The notes: generated from the sequence alone by a model not told the origin. Counted from the stretch's first letter, positions 34,007 to 48,746 are shown. The stretch: 64,000 nucleotides of DNA from Warburgia ugandensis (GCA_035236585.1 CP141137.1:13284327-13348326); one strand, 5' to 3'. Translations and numbers: made by a program.

Positions 34007-37000
34007 TCATTCCTCCCGCGGAATCCACCTGCTCCACCATATACTCTTCCTTTGTCTGTTTAATTCATCCATGCTCTCATTCAGTGTTTGCGATACCTTT
34101 CTTCGGAGACGAAGAGCAGACGCCAGTGCATTGCGCTGGACACTAGCCTTCTTCTTTGGCTCAATTTCCTGCATCATAAGTTGGCGAAAATGTCAAATCA
34201 TCGTATAGCTTAGAAATCAGTAGTTTAGAACTTCAAATACAGACCCTGAGCTCCTGCAACTGGGCTTCTGTAAAGCCACCTTCCTTCTTTGTCCCAGATC
34301 TTGCCATGAGCCCAACAATCCACTTGACAGCCTCACTATAATCCTGTTGAGTTGCACGGAAGACCTGAAGCCTCAAATTCTGCATGACAGACAGGCCCAG
34401 GAGACCTTCTCGGTTGAAGTATGGATGCGCCAAAGCAGCTTTGGCACTAGTTCTTTGACGTGCTTTGAACCGAACCATTGAAGTCAGTAGCTCCCAGCCA
34501 ATCCCACCATCTAAATCTAACAATTCAAAACCCCTCCTAAGATCAGGGCCAGCACGAGGCTCTACTAGCTTTCTCCATGCATTCAGATCATATTCACACC
34601 TCTTTAGCTGACGGTTGAATTGTATGAGATTACTATCGGTTCGTAAAGAAGGAAATGCCTGGATGAAAATTATTCAAAATTTCAGAAGAGGAAATCTGAA
34701 CTGATCTGCTTTAATATGTTGTACCAGTTTGAAAAGTGTCAATGACATAAAGACTGATAAGCAGAATGCCAGCAAAAACAGTAAAGATGATCACACGTGG
34801 AAGTTTTAATAGTAACTCTAATAATGCATTACCAACATGTTTATTATATGATTTTCTTACCATTTGCAGGAATATGAGGCCTGTGCTGTAGATGTCAAAT
34901 CTATCAGGTAGATTCATCTGTTAAAGACCATTAACATCAAGGCCATGAAATTGGACTCATCTTCACAGACTAAAGTGAAACAGACAATAATTTGAAGGTA
35001 AACATTACACCTGCCACAGGACTGGGGACAGTGCAGTTGCAACTGGAGCAGAGGGTGCAGATGGAGTCTGTGTGCTCATGATGTATTGCTCAGGTGCTGT
35101 ATACCTGAAAAGAGAAAGACCAAAAATGATATTTGAAAACTAAAAACACAAAACCAGTAAAAGAAATACCAGCAACATAACAAACTTGACTGGCTTGAAA
35201 AAGGAAGTAGTCTTGTTGAAATCAGTATGTATTGACATTCTGCAAACAGGCGCAAAGCAAAAGCACTGTCAATCATAACCATCTATCCACTGCTCCACAG
35301 TGCTCTTCTAACCACTGCTCTACAGTGCTCAAATTTCTGCATAACATTCAACAAAGGAGAAAACAATTTGTTCGTTGTTTGCTCTCATCATTGACATTTT
35401 AGAGAAGTATCAATGCTTGGGTCTAGTTGTTTCATGTACTTCCCTTGCTTGCGTATATTCCTTTAGGCAAGTATAGCACTTCTCATATGGCTGCAAACCT
35501 AGATCACTAGTGTCCAAAAACTGTAGCAGTCAATGTATTGTTTAATGAAGATGAAGGTTAAGATGTGAGTTCATTAGTGGAAGAAGGCATTCGATAAGTG
35601 ATGATAACAAGAGACTCATTTCAATATCGACAACAAGAAGGATGTTCATGAGTTTATTTTACTAATATATGTTTCTCCTGCAACGGTTAAAGCATAGTAC
35701 TAAGTAGTGAAGTTTTCCTCCCTAATCCCAAAGCCAATGCGTGGGACATCCTAAAAGAGAAGCTTCATCAGATGACATATAGAGAGAGAGAGAGATTATC
35801 ACCTTCATGGGTGCTAATGAGAAAGAGTATCTCATCACTATAGCCAGTCAAATGTGAACCTTTTAGATGTATTCCGAAAAGCATAAGAATGAGCATCAGG
35901 ACGTTATTCAAACTGGGGAAAAGAAGTGAACTATGGAGACATGATTACAACATGTTAGTTACTTGTAACAGCTTGGTGAAACACTTCTGTCCATAGGATT
36001 CTAAAGAGTTTTGGAATGGATCATCATTGATAATCCAGCCCCCAAAATCAAACAGTGCCCTGCAATACCTATCTGTCTAGATGTGTGTCAACAAGAGAAT
36101 TTAAATGGCTGTAAGAGGCCATGTTAATGATACGAGTCCCTGAAGTGGTAAATGTTCAAAAGAATCAGTACATTACCCAGGTCGTTTAGTGACTTAGGCA
36201 TCCACATCTGTATAGTTCTCCATTGTATATGAGAATAGAGCATCATGATGTAGCTATATATACCTGCTCAGACATTTTATTGCTACATCCATAATTCCAT
36301 AAGTTATGTCCTCATCTCTTACAGGAATAAATCTACCTTTAATATGTTCTTCTCTTCAAGATAGTAATATATTTTCATGAAAGATGTCTATATCTTATGG
36401 AAACTAGCAAAACAATTCCTATATCTTCAGATTGTAAAGATTTTCATATCTTCATCCTGATATAGAACTTCCGACGGTCCTGGAGCGGAGCCTCTTTTGG
36501 CCCATGGAGATTTTTGGTATCTTGACTCCTAAAAGTCCTGCGAAAGACTTTGAGTTGATATATGTTTGATATGCAGGCACCTCACATTTTGGTATCTTGT
36601 CCTGCTGGAAGGACTTTGAATTGATAGATATTTTTGATATCTTGACAACTTCAAGACCTACCTTAGAAGAGCACACTTTGAATTATAGATACTTTCACTT
36701 ACCAACTTGTCCTAAAAGTCCTCCAATAAGGTCCGTATGTTAATCTATCCTCTTGAGCTTAAGATGAATTACTGTAACACAGAGATCAATTTGTGTGGTT
36801 AGTTGATACCAACTGACACATCAATCAAGAATCATCTAGGACGCCATTTACAAAACCCACTGGTGTGATCCTACAAAGATCTGAAAGCGTATATAATTCA
36901 AAAATTAACTGGTAAGGTGGTAGGCAAGGAGATGGATTCCCATCACTTAGGAGACAAGATGACCTTCAGAGTTACTGAGCAAGTAGGTGACTACTTCATT

Positions 37001-40000
37001 AGACTGTCAGAAGGCCAACTGAAGAATGATTTTCAGATATAAATATAATGGTGTCACAGAATTTAAGTCTTTTGTCACTGAAAACCAATAAAACCATTGG
37101 CTTTGAGAACCAAGCGGATCCCAATAAAAAAATTGATTTTCCATAGAATTCTATCCTCTTAAACTCTGGCATTGACATCTATCTTCTTTTGGAATTTCTT
37201 CTCAAAAGCTTTCAGTATGGAAGTATTCTCTCTCTTGGAAGAGATAAAGAGTCCATATATTCTCAAAGGAAGTCTTCTCTAAATGAGATCTTTTAGTCAT
37301 CTAAGGTCTTCTTTTCTCCTAAAACAGATGCCTATTTCCACAACAGAAAGTCTTATTCATGTAACGGGAAGGGTATTCTCCATTTCAAGAAACTTCAAAA
37401 GCAGCAGAAAAAGAATTGCTTGCAATCCTGTTCTCTTTCTGAGCCTTCATTGTTTATAGGAGATCTATAAGGTAGTTAGAAAATTAGACCACCTTCCCAG
37501 TTTGCTATTTTTTCATCTTCCTGCTGTGTTATACCTTGTTTGATCCATATTTCAACATTTGCAGGAAGTTCCATTAACTCCAATCTTTACTATGTTTCTT
37601 TAGAAAAGGGCAGCCCAGTGCATAATACGTAGGGTTTGGTAAAGGGGCGGACCACAAAGTGTCTATAGTACGCAGCCGTACCTTGCACTTTTGCAAGAGG
37701 CAGTTTTCATGCCTCAAACCTGTGACCTCTAGGTCACACAGAAAAACTCAACTGTTGCACGGTTGCACCAAGGCTCCCCTTCCTTTCATCTCTGTTGGGC
37801 ACTATTTTTTTTCTTTACACAAATAAAAAAAAAGTTACAAAATGGCCCACTAGTTTAAGTGGTTTGAGTAGCTTAGATGGCATATGAAGAGGGTGTCTTT
37901 ATCAAAAGAAAAGGAGGGGATATAATAATCACTTTCTTATCTAAAAATTAAAATATTTTATTTCACCACCAATCTCAACCCCTCTCTTTTTCTTTCACGT
38001 CATTAACTACCAACTACATGTATGCATGACCATGCTCACGACCTGTGCATGCATCCAATGAATATGCATTAAGTAAAAGGGGCAGGCCTGGTGCATGAAG
38101 CTCCCGCCTATGCGGGGTCAGGGAAAGGGGCAGACCAAAAGGGCCTAAAGTACACAGCCTTACCTTGTATTTTGCAAGAGGCTGTTTCCACGCCTTGAAC
38201 CCGTGACCTCAAGGTCACACGACAACAACTTTTACTGTTGTGCCAAGACTCCCCTTCAATGAATATGCATTAAGTAAGATAACTAATTCTCCATAAATGC
38301 CATGTAGGAGAGAGAATGTTTTCCCTCTACAAAAAGACCAAGAGGAGTGAAAATGTGTGCATATGACCCACCCCATCAATCAAGCACACACTCTGTCATC
38401 TGCCCAAAAGTCACATTCTCTCTCACATATCATTCTTTGATACTGGCACACCCCATTGTCCCACTTTGTTTCTAACATAGGAGCTTCTCATCCCACACTT
38501 AAAATCATGAAAGATTACAAGAAAAGGAAGAAAAAGATGCAGGGATGTAGAATTACTATTCGCCTGTAATTCACATAATTAGTAAAACGTCAACAGTGAC
38601 ATGATTCATGTGAATATTGACATGAATGATAACTTAGGCTATTTATAGGAAATTTAACATGTTTAGAAATTTGAAGGTTTCTATTTGAGAAGTCTAGTAG
38701 TTTCTTTCTTTTAAAGCTTTTATTGTTATTTGCAGTTTCCTATTTTATGTTTCCTGCTCTACTTAAGAGTTAATTTAGCTTGGACTAGAAGTTTTATTTC
38801 TTGGAGAAGAGGTTTAAGAATCTATCAAAGGTGCAAACATATATTACTATCAATTAGTGTTAAATAAAATTATGAGTTGGTGTTCTTTGTCTTTTCTTGT
38901 TGCTTATTAATTCATGCCTTCAGCCATTCATAAAAAAAAGAGTTGAAAGTTTAAGTTAGAAAGAGTGTTATTTTTGGTTTTCAAATAACTCTCAACCCAC
39001 AATTTTCTTTCCCCTGAAAAATTGAGTTTCTACCTTTTTTGATACTTATTGCTGCATTAATTGGTACAAAACTAGCAATGATTTTGCCAAAGATGCAGAA
39101 AATTTTTACAAATGGAGAAATCATGAAGATCACGACTAAAATTACGACTCAAGTGATGAAGAATCTTATCGTGCACATGCAATTGCTTTTCAAGCAATAT
39201 CTACAACCTCAACCTACCGCCCAAGAGAACAAAGGAAACTATAAGGAAGTGCGTCTTAAAGAAGCAGCAAATGATAACTTGAATCAACGAAAGTCGCATC
39301 AAGAAGAGCAACACCTATTACTTTTCAAGAGAACATACGGGACAATTACAAATAAGAAATTCCTAACTGTCTAGAAGGCTTGAAAGAAGTTGATAAATCA
39401 GATTCGTTGTCAAAACTTCTTCTGAAGGAGTTGTTCGTGAATGATATTTCTATGACTTTCCAAACTCGAGGCCGAATTCTTGTCAAGGGGGGGTGTATGA
39501 TGCAATAGCATCTTATCCCACCATCATGATCATGAAAGACAATAAGAAAAGGAAAAAGATAGGGGAAAGGCAAAATACTGTTCATGCATACTATCCACGA
39601 GAATAGTGACATGAAGAGTAACTTTAGTTAGTTTTAGGAGATGTAACATGTTTAAAGATTTGGTGGTTTGTACCTGCGAAGTCCAGTTGTTTCTTTCTTT
39701 TAGAGTTTTCATTTGTATCAGTAGTTTCTTATTTTATGTTTCCTATTCTAATTAGGAGTTATTTCGCTTGGACTAGAAGTTTATTTCTTGGATAAAAAGT
39801 TTAAGAATCTATAGAAGGGGTATAAGCATATACTACAATTAGTTTTGGAGTATTGAAAAACATTATGAGTTTGCTTTCTTTCTCTTTTCTTTTATTTATT
39901 GATTCATGCCATTAGCTATTTTGGATAAAAATAGTTCAAAGTTTGAGTTAGAGAGAGGTTTCTTTCTAGTTTCCAGATACCTCTCAACCCTTGGTTTTCT

Positions 40001-43000
40001 CTCCCCTAGAAACTTCTTGCTGTGTTAGTTTCGTCCTCCTCCGTGCTCCAAATTGTCACATGCATGGAGCTTGGTGGTTATTGGTTATTATAATTACCTG
40101 TGAGTTATATCTAATGGCCAAATTCTATTGAATTTCACCTATTACCATCCGAAAGCCTTGTTCTATGTATAGGATCCATTGTAGAGGATAGAGGCAAGTT
40201 TTGGAGAAGATCAAAGATGATGAAATTATGGCAAATTGAAGACTCAAGGATTTTAAGTGGAATTTAAGGTAAGGAAAACTTACTTTCTATCTTTTCTCTT
40301 TGATCGAACTTCTTAGGTTCAAGACCCCAAAGAGTTGAACCTATGCCTTTCCGTTCTCCACTATATTTCTTTAGTCTAAGTTTCTAAGACTCAGATCTTA
40401 GAGGATTGAACCTGTGTTCTCCTCTAACTCTCCTTAGTATGAGTTTCCTAGGGCTAAGACCCTGAAAGATCAAACGTATGTTGTGATCATCTTGAATCTA
40501 TGATATTCAAGAGAATTCTTCATGGTTTTTTTCCTAAAAGATGTAATAATTTGAGAAAAATGTGAAACTCTGAAAACTAAATCCCATATCTTGTCTTCCT
40601 TCAAGCATCTCTAGCATAGAAGGATGAAACTCCTATAAATGTTCTTACTTAAAACAAGAGAAATTCAACTATCTTAAGTTCATCATAGAGAGGCACCATC
40701 TCACTCTTTGCTTTGACATTAACCTAAAGTGAGGGTGTCACATTAAGTTTGGAACTGGAGAAAATAGAACTAAGTATGTCTTTCTCTTCCTTAAAGAGAT
40801 AGAATCACAAATCATCATTATCAAATCCTTATCTCGATTAGGGGTCAACTACACAAATCTTGTTTCTCCATTCTTCTCTATCAAGGGTCATGGTCTCATT
40901 CAAGCCAAATTTTTTTAAATCTTTTCTCACCATTTCTATCCATGTCCTTTGGGCCTTCCCCTTGTCCTTTTAGAGCTTTCAACTTGGATCGACTCACTCT
41001 TAATAGATGTTGTTTTCAGTCACCATTGGACTTGGCCAAACCATCTAAGTCTATCCTCTCTTATCTTGTTACCTATTGGTACTACTCCCAAGTTCTCATC
41101 ATATGTACATATTGTTCCTTAACCACCCACACTTTGATCCATGGAGCATGGGCAGCCTTACAGCCATCCTATAGAATTTTCCTTTTACTTTGAGTGGCAC
41201 TTGCCAATCACATAAAACTCCAGAGGCACATCTCTATTTGTTCCAACCCACTTGGATTTTCTGGATAACATCCATCTCATTCTTTCTGCTCCCATGAATT
41301 ATAGATCCCAATTATGGAAAGTGGTCCTTTCGGGGAACTTATTGGTTATCAATCTTTACTGGTGCTTCACTCCCACTCCTCTCCATGCAAAAATTGCATT
41401 CCATATATTCTTAGTTCGATAATTTTAAATGCTTTAGACTCTATAGCATCTCTTCATAACTCTAGCTTTTGTGTTTATGCCTTCCCTTGTCTTATCAATC
41501 AAAACTATGTCATTTGCAAATACTATGCACCATGGAATCTCCTCATGCAGATGTTTTATTAACACATCCAAAACCAACATGAAAAGGTACAGGTTCAAAG
41601 TTGATCTCTGGTGCAATCGTATAGTGATAGGGAAATCACTGATCTCTCTGTTAATGGTCGTAGCATTTGCAACTACTCTGTCATACATAACCTTAATTAT
41701 GTCTATATGCCCCTGTAAAACCCCTTTCTCACCCAACACCCACCATATTAATTTTCTAGGAACCATATCATAAGCATTTTTCTAAGTCAATAAAGACCAT
41801 GTGAATGTCCTTTCTCCTCTCCCTGTATATCTATATTGTTTGTCTAAATAGAAAAATAGCTTCCATGGTAGACCTCCCAAGCATGAAACCGAACTAGTTT
41901 TCCACTACACACATCTTATGTCGTAGCCTCTTCTTAATCACTCCTTCCTAAAGTTTCAGAGTGTGGCTCATGAGTTTGATCCCACAATAATTAGTGCAAC
42001 TCTATATGTCTCCTCTATTCTTATAAATTGGTATGATAGAGCTTTTTCTCCATTCATCTGGCATTTTCTTTGATTTTACAATCTTGTTAAACAACTTTAT
42101 CAGCCAAACTACTCCAAAATCTCCCATATACTTTCAAACCTCTATTGGTATACCATCATGTCCCAACGCCTTTCCTAATTTATCTACTATAATGCCTCTT
42201 CTACTTTAGTTATCTTGATCCTATAGTCATATCTATAGAGTCCAATGCTATTTGGGTAATGGTTCTTTCAATCTATATATTTTTAGGACATTTGTCATTT
42301 AGTAGGTTTTGAAAGTGACTTTCACACCTTCGATTGATCTCGTCATTGTTGATTAATACCCTTTGGTCATTACTTTTAATGCATTTAACATGGTCTAAGT
42401 CCTTACTCTTTAGTTTTCTTATTTTTGCAAGTTTAAAAACATCTTTCTCACCTTCTCTTGACCCCAATCTATCATGCACCTTGAGTTTAACCTCACTCCC
42501 TACTCTTTTACCAACCTGTTTAGCATTCTTATATTGGTCGAAGCTTTCAGTATTTTTAGTTCCTTGCCATGTTTTAAAGCACACTCATTTCTCTTTAACA
42601 ACTTTTTGCACTTTTCCAATCCACCATGAAGTTTCTTTTGCTGGTTGCCTTTTATCTTTAGATATTCCTAGAACATCTTTTGCCACTTTCTTAATAGACT
42701 CGGTCATATCAATCCACATGGTGTTTACTTCTATTTCATTGTTCCACTTTCCTTCTACCATCAACTTGTTTGTGAATTATGTTATCTTTTCTCTTTTTAA
42801 GTTCCACCACTTAGTTTTTGTACACCTATTTAGTTCATTCTCTCTCTTCCATCTCTTAATATAAATATCCATAACCATTAACCTACATTGTGTGGTTAAA
42901 CTTTCACTATGCATCACCTTTTAATCCTTACACAATGATCTTTCAGTATTACTAGGTAGAAAGAAGTCTATTTGGCTTTTATATGATCTACTTATAGATG

Positions 43001-46000
43001 TTAGTAAGTGTCCATCCCTCTTCTTAAAGTATGTGTTTGCCATAGCTAGGTTATATACCAAAGTACAATCAAGGATAGCTTCTCCCGTCTCATTTCTTTC
43101 TCCAATACCATACTCTCCATGTACCCTATCATATCCTTCTTTTTCTTTTCCTACCTGCTATAAATATCACCTTTGTGTTGGGAATTTCTTGCATTACTCC
43201 CTCCACATCTTCCCAATATTGCCTCTTAATTCTATATTCTAACCCTACCTATGAGGCGCATGAACTTAAAACATTTATGATCTTCCCTCTTAAGACAAGT
43301 TTTATTGGTAAAATTCTATTGATGGTTCTTCTAATGTCTACAACTTTATTCTTTAATTCTTTATCCACGATTATCTCCATGTCATTCGTATTATTGTTCT
43401 TTCCTACGTAACAAAGCTTATACCCACCAATTTCTTTAATTTTAGCTCCTTTCCACTTGTTTTCTTGGACAAGCTATGCTGACTCTCTTACATTTCTTCA
43501 GATCTACTAACTCCATACTTTTACATGTCAACGTACCTATATTCCATGTGGCTATATGAATCTTATTTTTATGAGCTAGTCTCTTTACCCACAGATATCT
43601 AGAATGGAACGGGAACCCTTGCCTACTTTCCATTGCATTCAAGATCCAACGCAGCGTGTTGCTTATGAGGAACATCCTAGTAGCCCTCGCCCATTTTCCA
43701 CTGCATCCGGAATATGATGTAGCATGTTGCTTATAGGGGAGCGCCCGAGCAGCCTTTGCCTATTTCCCATTGTATCTGGGTTTTGATGCAGGGCATCATG
43801 CTAAGGATTTGCCAAAGAATTTTACACGGTTGGCACTTGAGGTAGCCCTCCTCTATCCGGGCTTTCCTTCATTTCCATAGAACCAAAATGTTTCATGTAT
43901 AGACAACTTCTTGAAAGTTACGAGTGTTCCATTCATGAACTATGGCCTTTGTGTCTTGGACAATGAACATTGGACACAAAATATTAGTCTCAGAACATAA
44001 ATCAATTGCTTCCAATGATGGTCATGATAAGCTAAAGCCATGAAAATAAACTAGGGGTGATCTTTGATCATTCAAAGATGTAAATAGTGGCATTATTGCC
44101 AAGAATGTAAAGATCCCATAATCATTTGATTACTAAAATCCATCTAAGGATAATTCGTATTATTTTCATCTAATTTAATTTTACATGTTTGAAAGAGCAC
44201 CGTTTTGTGTGCTATGATCTCTCTATTAATACATAAAAAATTTAGTACCCTATTTAATACATATAGAATTTAGTACCTCATTTTGACTACTTCCTTTATT
44301 TTAGGAAGATTTACATAAAACTTAAGGGACATAGTTTCTAATTTTTGTGGATTTAGGTCCATACAAATGACATCTATGAATAAGTTCATAAAGAGATTCA
44401 TAGATTTCCTCACCTAAAACCGAGAACACAGGAAATCCTAAAAGAGAATGGAAATACTTATCTCACAATAGCTTTTGTTAGGTTCTTTAGGTGTTGCCCA
44501 ATATTGAGTAGGTATTTAGTATTTAGGCTTTGTAACTGGATTCTTTATGTATTCTCCGTTGCCTTCGCTATTAGAAAATTCTTTTAAAACTTCAGGAGTG
44601 CACATTCATAGATGCACAAGGGCTTGGTTTCCTCTCTTTGCTTACTGAGAGTTCTCCAAGCGATCTGTAAATTTACCTTCCTAAAAAATGGAAAATAATA
44701 TTGTAAGCTAAAGTTCAAGAAATTAGGTTGTCCAAGTTATCAAATTGAAAGGGGCATCTTCTATTTAGTGAGGCATAAAGAACTTAAAGGATTTACTATA
44801 TTACATGAGTTGCAGATTTGAGGAATTTGTTCCCTCATAAATTGTATGATAACGGAAATGATGTCCCACACCCCTCTAAGACTAGTGCAACAACTCATCT
44901 GAAGTTCCGTGATACTTTTACCAAAAGGGCCAACCTTTTTTATAATTTGAATATTCTTAACTTTTCATCTTAAAGATGTCTTCATAGATGAGCCCCTTCC
45001 AAAAATTTCCATACTTTGGGTGACTTACCATTATTTTCTTAAGTTATTTGAGTTCTACAATGGACAATGCACAAAACAATATGGAAAAAATGATGGCAGA
45101 TCATGTAAAGTAGGAGATTTTTGGTATGCTGCCCATCTAACTCGTGTTAAGATGAATGGTTTAAATCATTCAAAATATGGGACTCACTTGTACTTTTATC
45201 CCCAAAACCCCAAGCGGAGGGTGTGGCAATAGTCTTAATAGGGAGCGGGAATATCATTGTCCTTAATGAAGAGCCAAACAACTTACTTTATAATGGTCAA
45301 CCATGTGGTCTTCGCTTAAAACTGTTTAGTATGTGGCATTCACCATCATTTACGAATAAAATTTTCATTTCCACTTAGGATGATAACCTCATTATCTTTT
45401 GTCTTGTGATTTAATATCACGGATAACTCAAATACAGGGAAGTCAAGTTCATCCTTCCTTTAAGAAAGTGAGGCTTGGTGGATAATTGAAAGCAATTTCT
45501 TGTAGGAAATTAATCAGAATATGAAAAACCAGTGTATACAGTACATATTTAACTGTGCAAGCTTTATTTGTGGGATCTCAGCATGGCTGTAGTCTCTAAT
45601 AGCTCAACTCCCTGCCTAACAACAATACATGCCCATTCAAAGCCCCAAAACTGTAAGATCAAGATGTAGATAAAACAGAATATTTGACTTGAATGATACC
45701 TTGGATCCAACAGGAACTCCTTTGGTATATAATTGATTCCAACTCGCAGATCTGCTGCAGCACCAAGGTCAATGATCTTGAAAGTTCGTGTCCCTGTATG
45801 AAATGAGTCCTTACAACAAGAAAAGAAAGACTAAAAGAAAGACACATCTAACACTAAGCATGTTACCCTTACCTTCAGAGAAGATGACGTTTTGTGGCTT
45901 AATGTCTCTATGAACAATTCCTGTTGAATGAAGTCCATCTAAGGCAAATAAAAGCTGTCTCATGATTGTTTGGATGATTCTATTTTCCCTCTCCAAGCCT

Positions 46001-48694
46001 TTGGGCAGATCTTGGACCTTCGCAAGAATCATTGTCTCCACCTACACAAAATTGGGATCTTTGGACAGACCAAAAATGCTAAAATATTCACAATGTAACG
46101 GAGAAGAAGAAAAACTGACAGGCACTCTAAACAGTTACGTGTATAAGCTAGATATGATGACAAAACTTGTTATTGTAATGATGAGGCTAGATCAAATTAT
46201 TCATTGGTTGCATCAGACCAGAAAGATTATAACGAAAATGATATGTAGGTAAATTATAGGTGACTAACAGATTATCTAGGAAACCAAGCCAACATGCTAT
46301 GGAACTTGATAATTGGCTGCTCATCCCGATCTAAGATGCCAGGGGTTTCCATGTCAGAAAAGTAGTGACAGAGGATTGTCTGCCCCCTAGTGACTTTTGG
46401 AAATCAATGAAGAACCCTTCTTCATTTTTAAATCTTGTGGAAAATCAGACAATGAGTTTGTTCTGCCAGATTCCTGTTGGCACCTGATTATCTAATTGAT
46501 AAGATTTGGGCAGGATTCAATAAGATAGACATAATCATCTGAGCTTAATAATCCATTTACTAGTTCTGTTGGAAAATATCATAAGATTTATTCTTTTATT
46601 TTTGTTAGTTGGTGGATGGATTGGGTCAGTAGGTGGAGGAAAATTTTCAAAGAGATGAATTGAGTCTAGTTTTTGGAACGTAGGAATGGTGGCTTTCAGT
46701 AAGAATTGAAATCATGAGAACATGGTAGAGATAGGTGAGTGACGGATGACAGCGGGAGGACGATTTCTGACCATCGGTTCTCCACTTTTTTGGCAGTTAA
46801 CCTCTTGAAAATTTAGCTCCAAATAGGGATATTTTTGGCCACAGCTCCTAGTATGAGAAGGAAAGTCTTTCTCCTTTATAAAATATTCAAAAAAATTAAA
46901 ATAAAATAACAGAAACCAAATTTTTTCTTCATGTACCAGTCAGTACTGGTGCAACAGTAAAAGTTGTCGTCGTGTGACCTTGAGGTCATGGGTTTAAGGA
47001 GTGGAAACAGCCTCTTGCAAAATGCAAGGTAAGGCTGTGTACTTTAGGGCCTTGTGGTCCACCCCTTCCCTGGACCCTGCATAGGCAGGAGCTTTGTGCA
47101 CCGGGGCTGCCCTTTTATGTACCAGTCAGTACTGACTGGTACACTCCAAATTACCAGTACACACTGGTTGGGGCTCCAGACTGGTACAGGGACCAAAATG
47201 AGACTGCCAACTGATGATAATACAGATCTCACTCTTAAAGTCACCAAGTTCACCAACAACCAGCCTAGGACTCCCAAGATAACACACAGCTGAAAGAAGG
47301 ATGCCGTAACTAAGTTGTGCAACAATGAAATACTTATTTTAACTAAGGCCGAACTCAAGAACATTAAAAGATGTCAAATTTTGAAGGTTCAATCCTCTAC
47401 GCTCATGAACTAAATAATCACCATGGCCTCAAAGACCTGAACACATAACAATCAAGAAGATGGACAGTCTAAATCTACATGATTATGTGAGGCTCCAATA
47501 GAAGTATGATAATAGGAAAAGCAGGAAAATGACTTGGGAAAATGCAGTGCTGTAAAATGGAGTAAGATGAGAAGAGAATCATGCCTTTCTCATTTTAACA
47601 GGAATAAATATAGCTAACAATATTCTTTTATGCAAGCTGGCAGGAATAAGTGAAGGATATACTTCTGCATTCCTGTCATATTATAAATTTTCCAAAGCAA
47701 TTATCCAAGAACTAACCCAAAACAGGATGAAATACGGGAGCAGATGGACCAAAACCAATACAGAGTGTCTAGCATAGGAACTCAAGCAGAAATTGTTTTC
47801 CAACTGAATCTTGTCGCATTCCCTCAGCTCATGAGGGCACTTCCTTTTGGAATTAGAGGGCTGCAGTCAAATGGTAGTACAGTCAAAATCAGATTCCTTG
47901 TATTGTTCACATTTATGGTTTGGTAATCATATCCCAGTCCCATTCACATTGCAAAGCAGTACAAATTCTGCTTAGAATATTTTCCTTGTCTCACTTTAGC
48001 TTAGTGAGAGCTTAACTCCAATAACACAACTTGAAAACAGTATCAGAGAAGGAAAGATCTCTCTCAAAAGCAGTCACTTTCATAGGGTCTAGCATGGGCC
48101 TTAAACCATTGAAGCATTTAGGACTCTTGAGACCTTAAAATATTCCCCAATGTGCAATTAACTACACCTGTTTGTCAGTTAGCTTGAGTATGATAATGGT
48201 TGCCTAATATGAGAAGTTTCAATTTTTTGCCACAAGTAGCTATAGACATAGCTAATAGGTTTAGAATCACAGCCTTGAAAGATATTACCTGCATTAGGGG
48301 TTTCAACAGAATTCCCTCTAATCTTGCCCTACTGGACATATATGTTCTAATGTCCTAGGAGCATCACAGTGACCCAAACAAGCTACCAAATCACTTCTAA
48401 ATCAGATCTCGGCCATGAAATGTTTGAACTGAATGTTTCAGTTTGTCATTGTATATTGATCGTACCTCTGCAAGACAAACTCTACAATGATGGCAATAAT
48501 CCTCTAAAATGCAGTTCATGCGAGATTAGACCTCGCTCATGGTTGCTGTTTCAGCATTATAGTCAGACTGCTTGAAAAGGCCATTTGTCTCTCATCCAAT
48601 CAAGCTCTGGTAGAATCAATAACTCCTGCTTATACCAAGTTAAAATCCTTTCTAGGATTTCTTGGATGGAGAAGAAGAGAAGTCTAAGGAAAAA

Positions 48695-48746
<52 letters not shown>

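Larger units (their letters stand above)
40830..43880 (-). mobile_element. RTE-clade LINE inside STN7 intron 5
   Basis: Read on the minus strand from 43880 it has the 5' monomers (43801-43605), an endonuclease start [18 protein letters not shown] (about 43560), the linker domain (42584-42273) and RT with FIDLEK near 41790. After a frameshift come [14 protein letters not shown] and [11 protein letters not shown] near 41520. The 3' tail near 40840 matches the plus-strand copy at 9.7 kb. The catalytic FADD has become FAND (Asn codon 41514-41512), and there are several stops, so it is inactive. It lies in the same direction as STN7. Confidence 0.88.
35105..45699 (-). other. STN7 intron 5, 10,595 bp, filled with transposons
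   Basis: The intron splits the Arg336 codon between exon 5 (ends 45700) and exon 6 (starts 35104). In map order it holds a doubtful copia gag trace (35731-35782), degenerate repeats (36480-36720), two Au SINEs (37604-37780, 38077-38256), a non-autonomous LTR element (38467-40024) and an RTE LINE (40830-43880). No unrelated intact gene is inside. The remaining stretches (36720-37600, 43881-45699) show nothing I can name. Confidence 0.9.

Noticed and set aside
42334-42864. 176-codon plus-strand frame
   Set aside because: It is the antisense of the RTE LINE linker. The minus strand matches the other LINE copy.
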